From an uncultured Ruminococcus sp. (GTDB lineage Bacteria > Bacillota > Clostridia > Oscillospirales > Acutalibacteraceae): DNA of 5,059 bases. Both the position numbers and the translations under genes were made by a program. The stretch lies in assembly GCA_902803035.1 (NCBI GenBank), contig CADCON010000238.1:1-5059 (forward strand), given 5' to 3'. The notes under the pieces were generated by a model that searched no databases, was not told the DNA's origin, and saw only the letters and a list, made by a program, of their open reading frames with translations. Shown piece by piece: positions 4,529-5,059 of the stretch (positions within the stretch are counted from its first letter, which is position 1; each line of letters opens with the position of its first letter).

Positions 4529-5059
4529 ATGAAAAACACCGAAAAAATCATGGACAAAATCGTCGCGCTCTGCAAGGGCAGAGGCTTTGTGTATCCCGGC
4601 TCCGAGATATACGGCGGTCTTTCCAATACATGGGACTTCGGCCCGCTCGGTATGCAGCTCAAAAGCAATATCAAGGCCGCGTGGCTCAAGAAATTCGTTC
4701 AGCAGAATAAATACAACGTCGGTCTGGACTCCGCTATTCTTATGAATCCTCAGACATGGGTGGCTTCGGGACATCTCGGCGGCTTCTCCGATCCGCTGAT
4801 GGACTGCAAGGAATGCAAGACCCGCCACCGCGCGGACAACCTCATCGAGGATTTCGACGGCACCAACGTCGCCGGCTGGACCAACGAGCAGATGGTGGAC
4901 TATATCAGGGAGCATTCGATTCCCTGCCCCAATTGCGGTAAGCACAATTTCTCCGACATCAGGCAGTTCAACCTGATGTTCAAGACCTTCCAGGGCGTCA
5001 CGGAGGACTCCAAGAGCGAGCTGTATCTCCGTCACGAAACCGCGCAGGGCATTTTCGTC
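4529..5059 (+). CDS. glyS: Glycyl-tRNA synthetase, single-chain class II type (5' part)
   Basis: Charges tRNA-Gly with glycine using ATP, in the cytoplasm. The 177 codons visible encode the N-terminal part of the homodimeric (archaeal/eukaryotic-like, alpha2) GlyRS, not the alpha2beta2 glyQ/glyS type. The start MKNTEKIMDKIVALCKGRGF, then YPGSEIYGGLSNTWDFGPLG (22-41) and motif 1 around 38-60, are characteristic. NPQTWVASGHLGGFSDPL (73-90) is the family signature. CKEC (93-96) and CPNC (133-136) are two Cys pairs that can bind zinc. FNLMFKTFQG (147-156) leads into motif 2, YLRHETAQGIF (166-176), with the ATP-binding Arg168 and Glu170. Residue 169 is His where Pro is usual. The ATG at 4529-4531 has AAAGGA 10 nt upstream (4513-4518), and an in-frame TGA at 4520-4522 rules out an earlier start. 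There is no T-box in the 55 bp before it. The gene is truncated by the window end. Confidence 0.96.
   Translation, partial: MKNTEKIMDKIVALCKGRGFVYPGSEIYGGLSNTWDFGPLGMQLKSNIKAAWLKKFVQQNKYNVGLDSAILMNPQTWVASGHLGGFSDPLMDCKECKTRHRADNLIEDFDGTNVAGWTNEQMVDYIREHSIPCPNCGKHNFSDIRQFNLMFKTFQGVTEDSKSELYLRHETAQGIFV

Noticed and set aside
4518..4530. A small palindrome ATTGAT-C-ATCAAT overlapping the glyS start codon.
   Set aside because: It is AT-rich and only 6 bp per arm. It could weakly affect initiation, but no evidence separates it from chance.
1..5059. CRISPR arrays, insertion sequences, tRNA or rRNA genes, and phage or defence genes.
   Set aside because: No regularly spaced repeats, transposase-like proteins, tRNA cloverleaf or rRNA sequence was seen on either strand.

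Overview
The window looks like an ordinary chromosomal segment of a fairly GC-rich, low-repeat member of the Firmicutes, most likely a clostridial lineage of the Oscillospirales/Ruminococcaceae kind. This placement is an inference. It rests on the HtpG and single-chain glycyl-tRNA synthetase sequences, a perfect CIRCE heat-shock operator, sigma-A-type promoters, strong GGAGG-like ribosome binding sites and a clostridial-style lipoprotein. No 16S or other marker is present.

Layout, left to right. Positions 1-143 carry the 5' end of a minus-strand gene of unknown function, with its own promoter at 183-211. Positions 347-2248 hold htpG (Hsp90 chaperone) on the minus strand. It is followed by an imperfect 3' hairpin (292-341) and a rho-independent terminator (243-279). 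It is preceded by a leader of about 157 nt, a consensus CIRCE operator (2370-2396) and a near-consensus promoter (2412-2440). Positions 2626-3408 hold a minus-strand QueG-like protein with two predicted [4Fe-4S] clusters, with a terminator at 2546-2586 and a candidate promoter near 3515-3523. The AT-rich region around 3500-3600 is a divergent promoter region. To its right, on the plus strand, lie a lipoprotein gene (3706-4473) and, after 55 bp, the 5' part of a glycyl-tRNA synthetase gene (4529 to the window end).

The three minus-strand genes appear to be separate transcription units, since each has its own candidate promoter and two terminators separate them. The lipoprotein and glyS are probably read together: no convincing promoter or T-box lies between them, and the palindrome between them lacks a U-tract. 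The genes do not form an obvious pathway. They are housekeeping functions (chaperone, tRNA charging) interspersed with a QueG-family paralogue and a surface lipoprotein.

I found no convincing evidence of a new defence, mobile or biosynthetic system. The points most worth a second look are CIRCE control of htpG, its long leader with a possible heat-responsive pairing at the ribosome binding site, the compact and divergent QueG-like protein, and the tight lipoprotein-glyS arrangement without a T-box.
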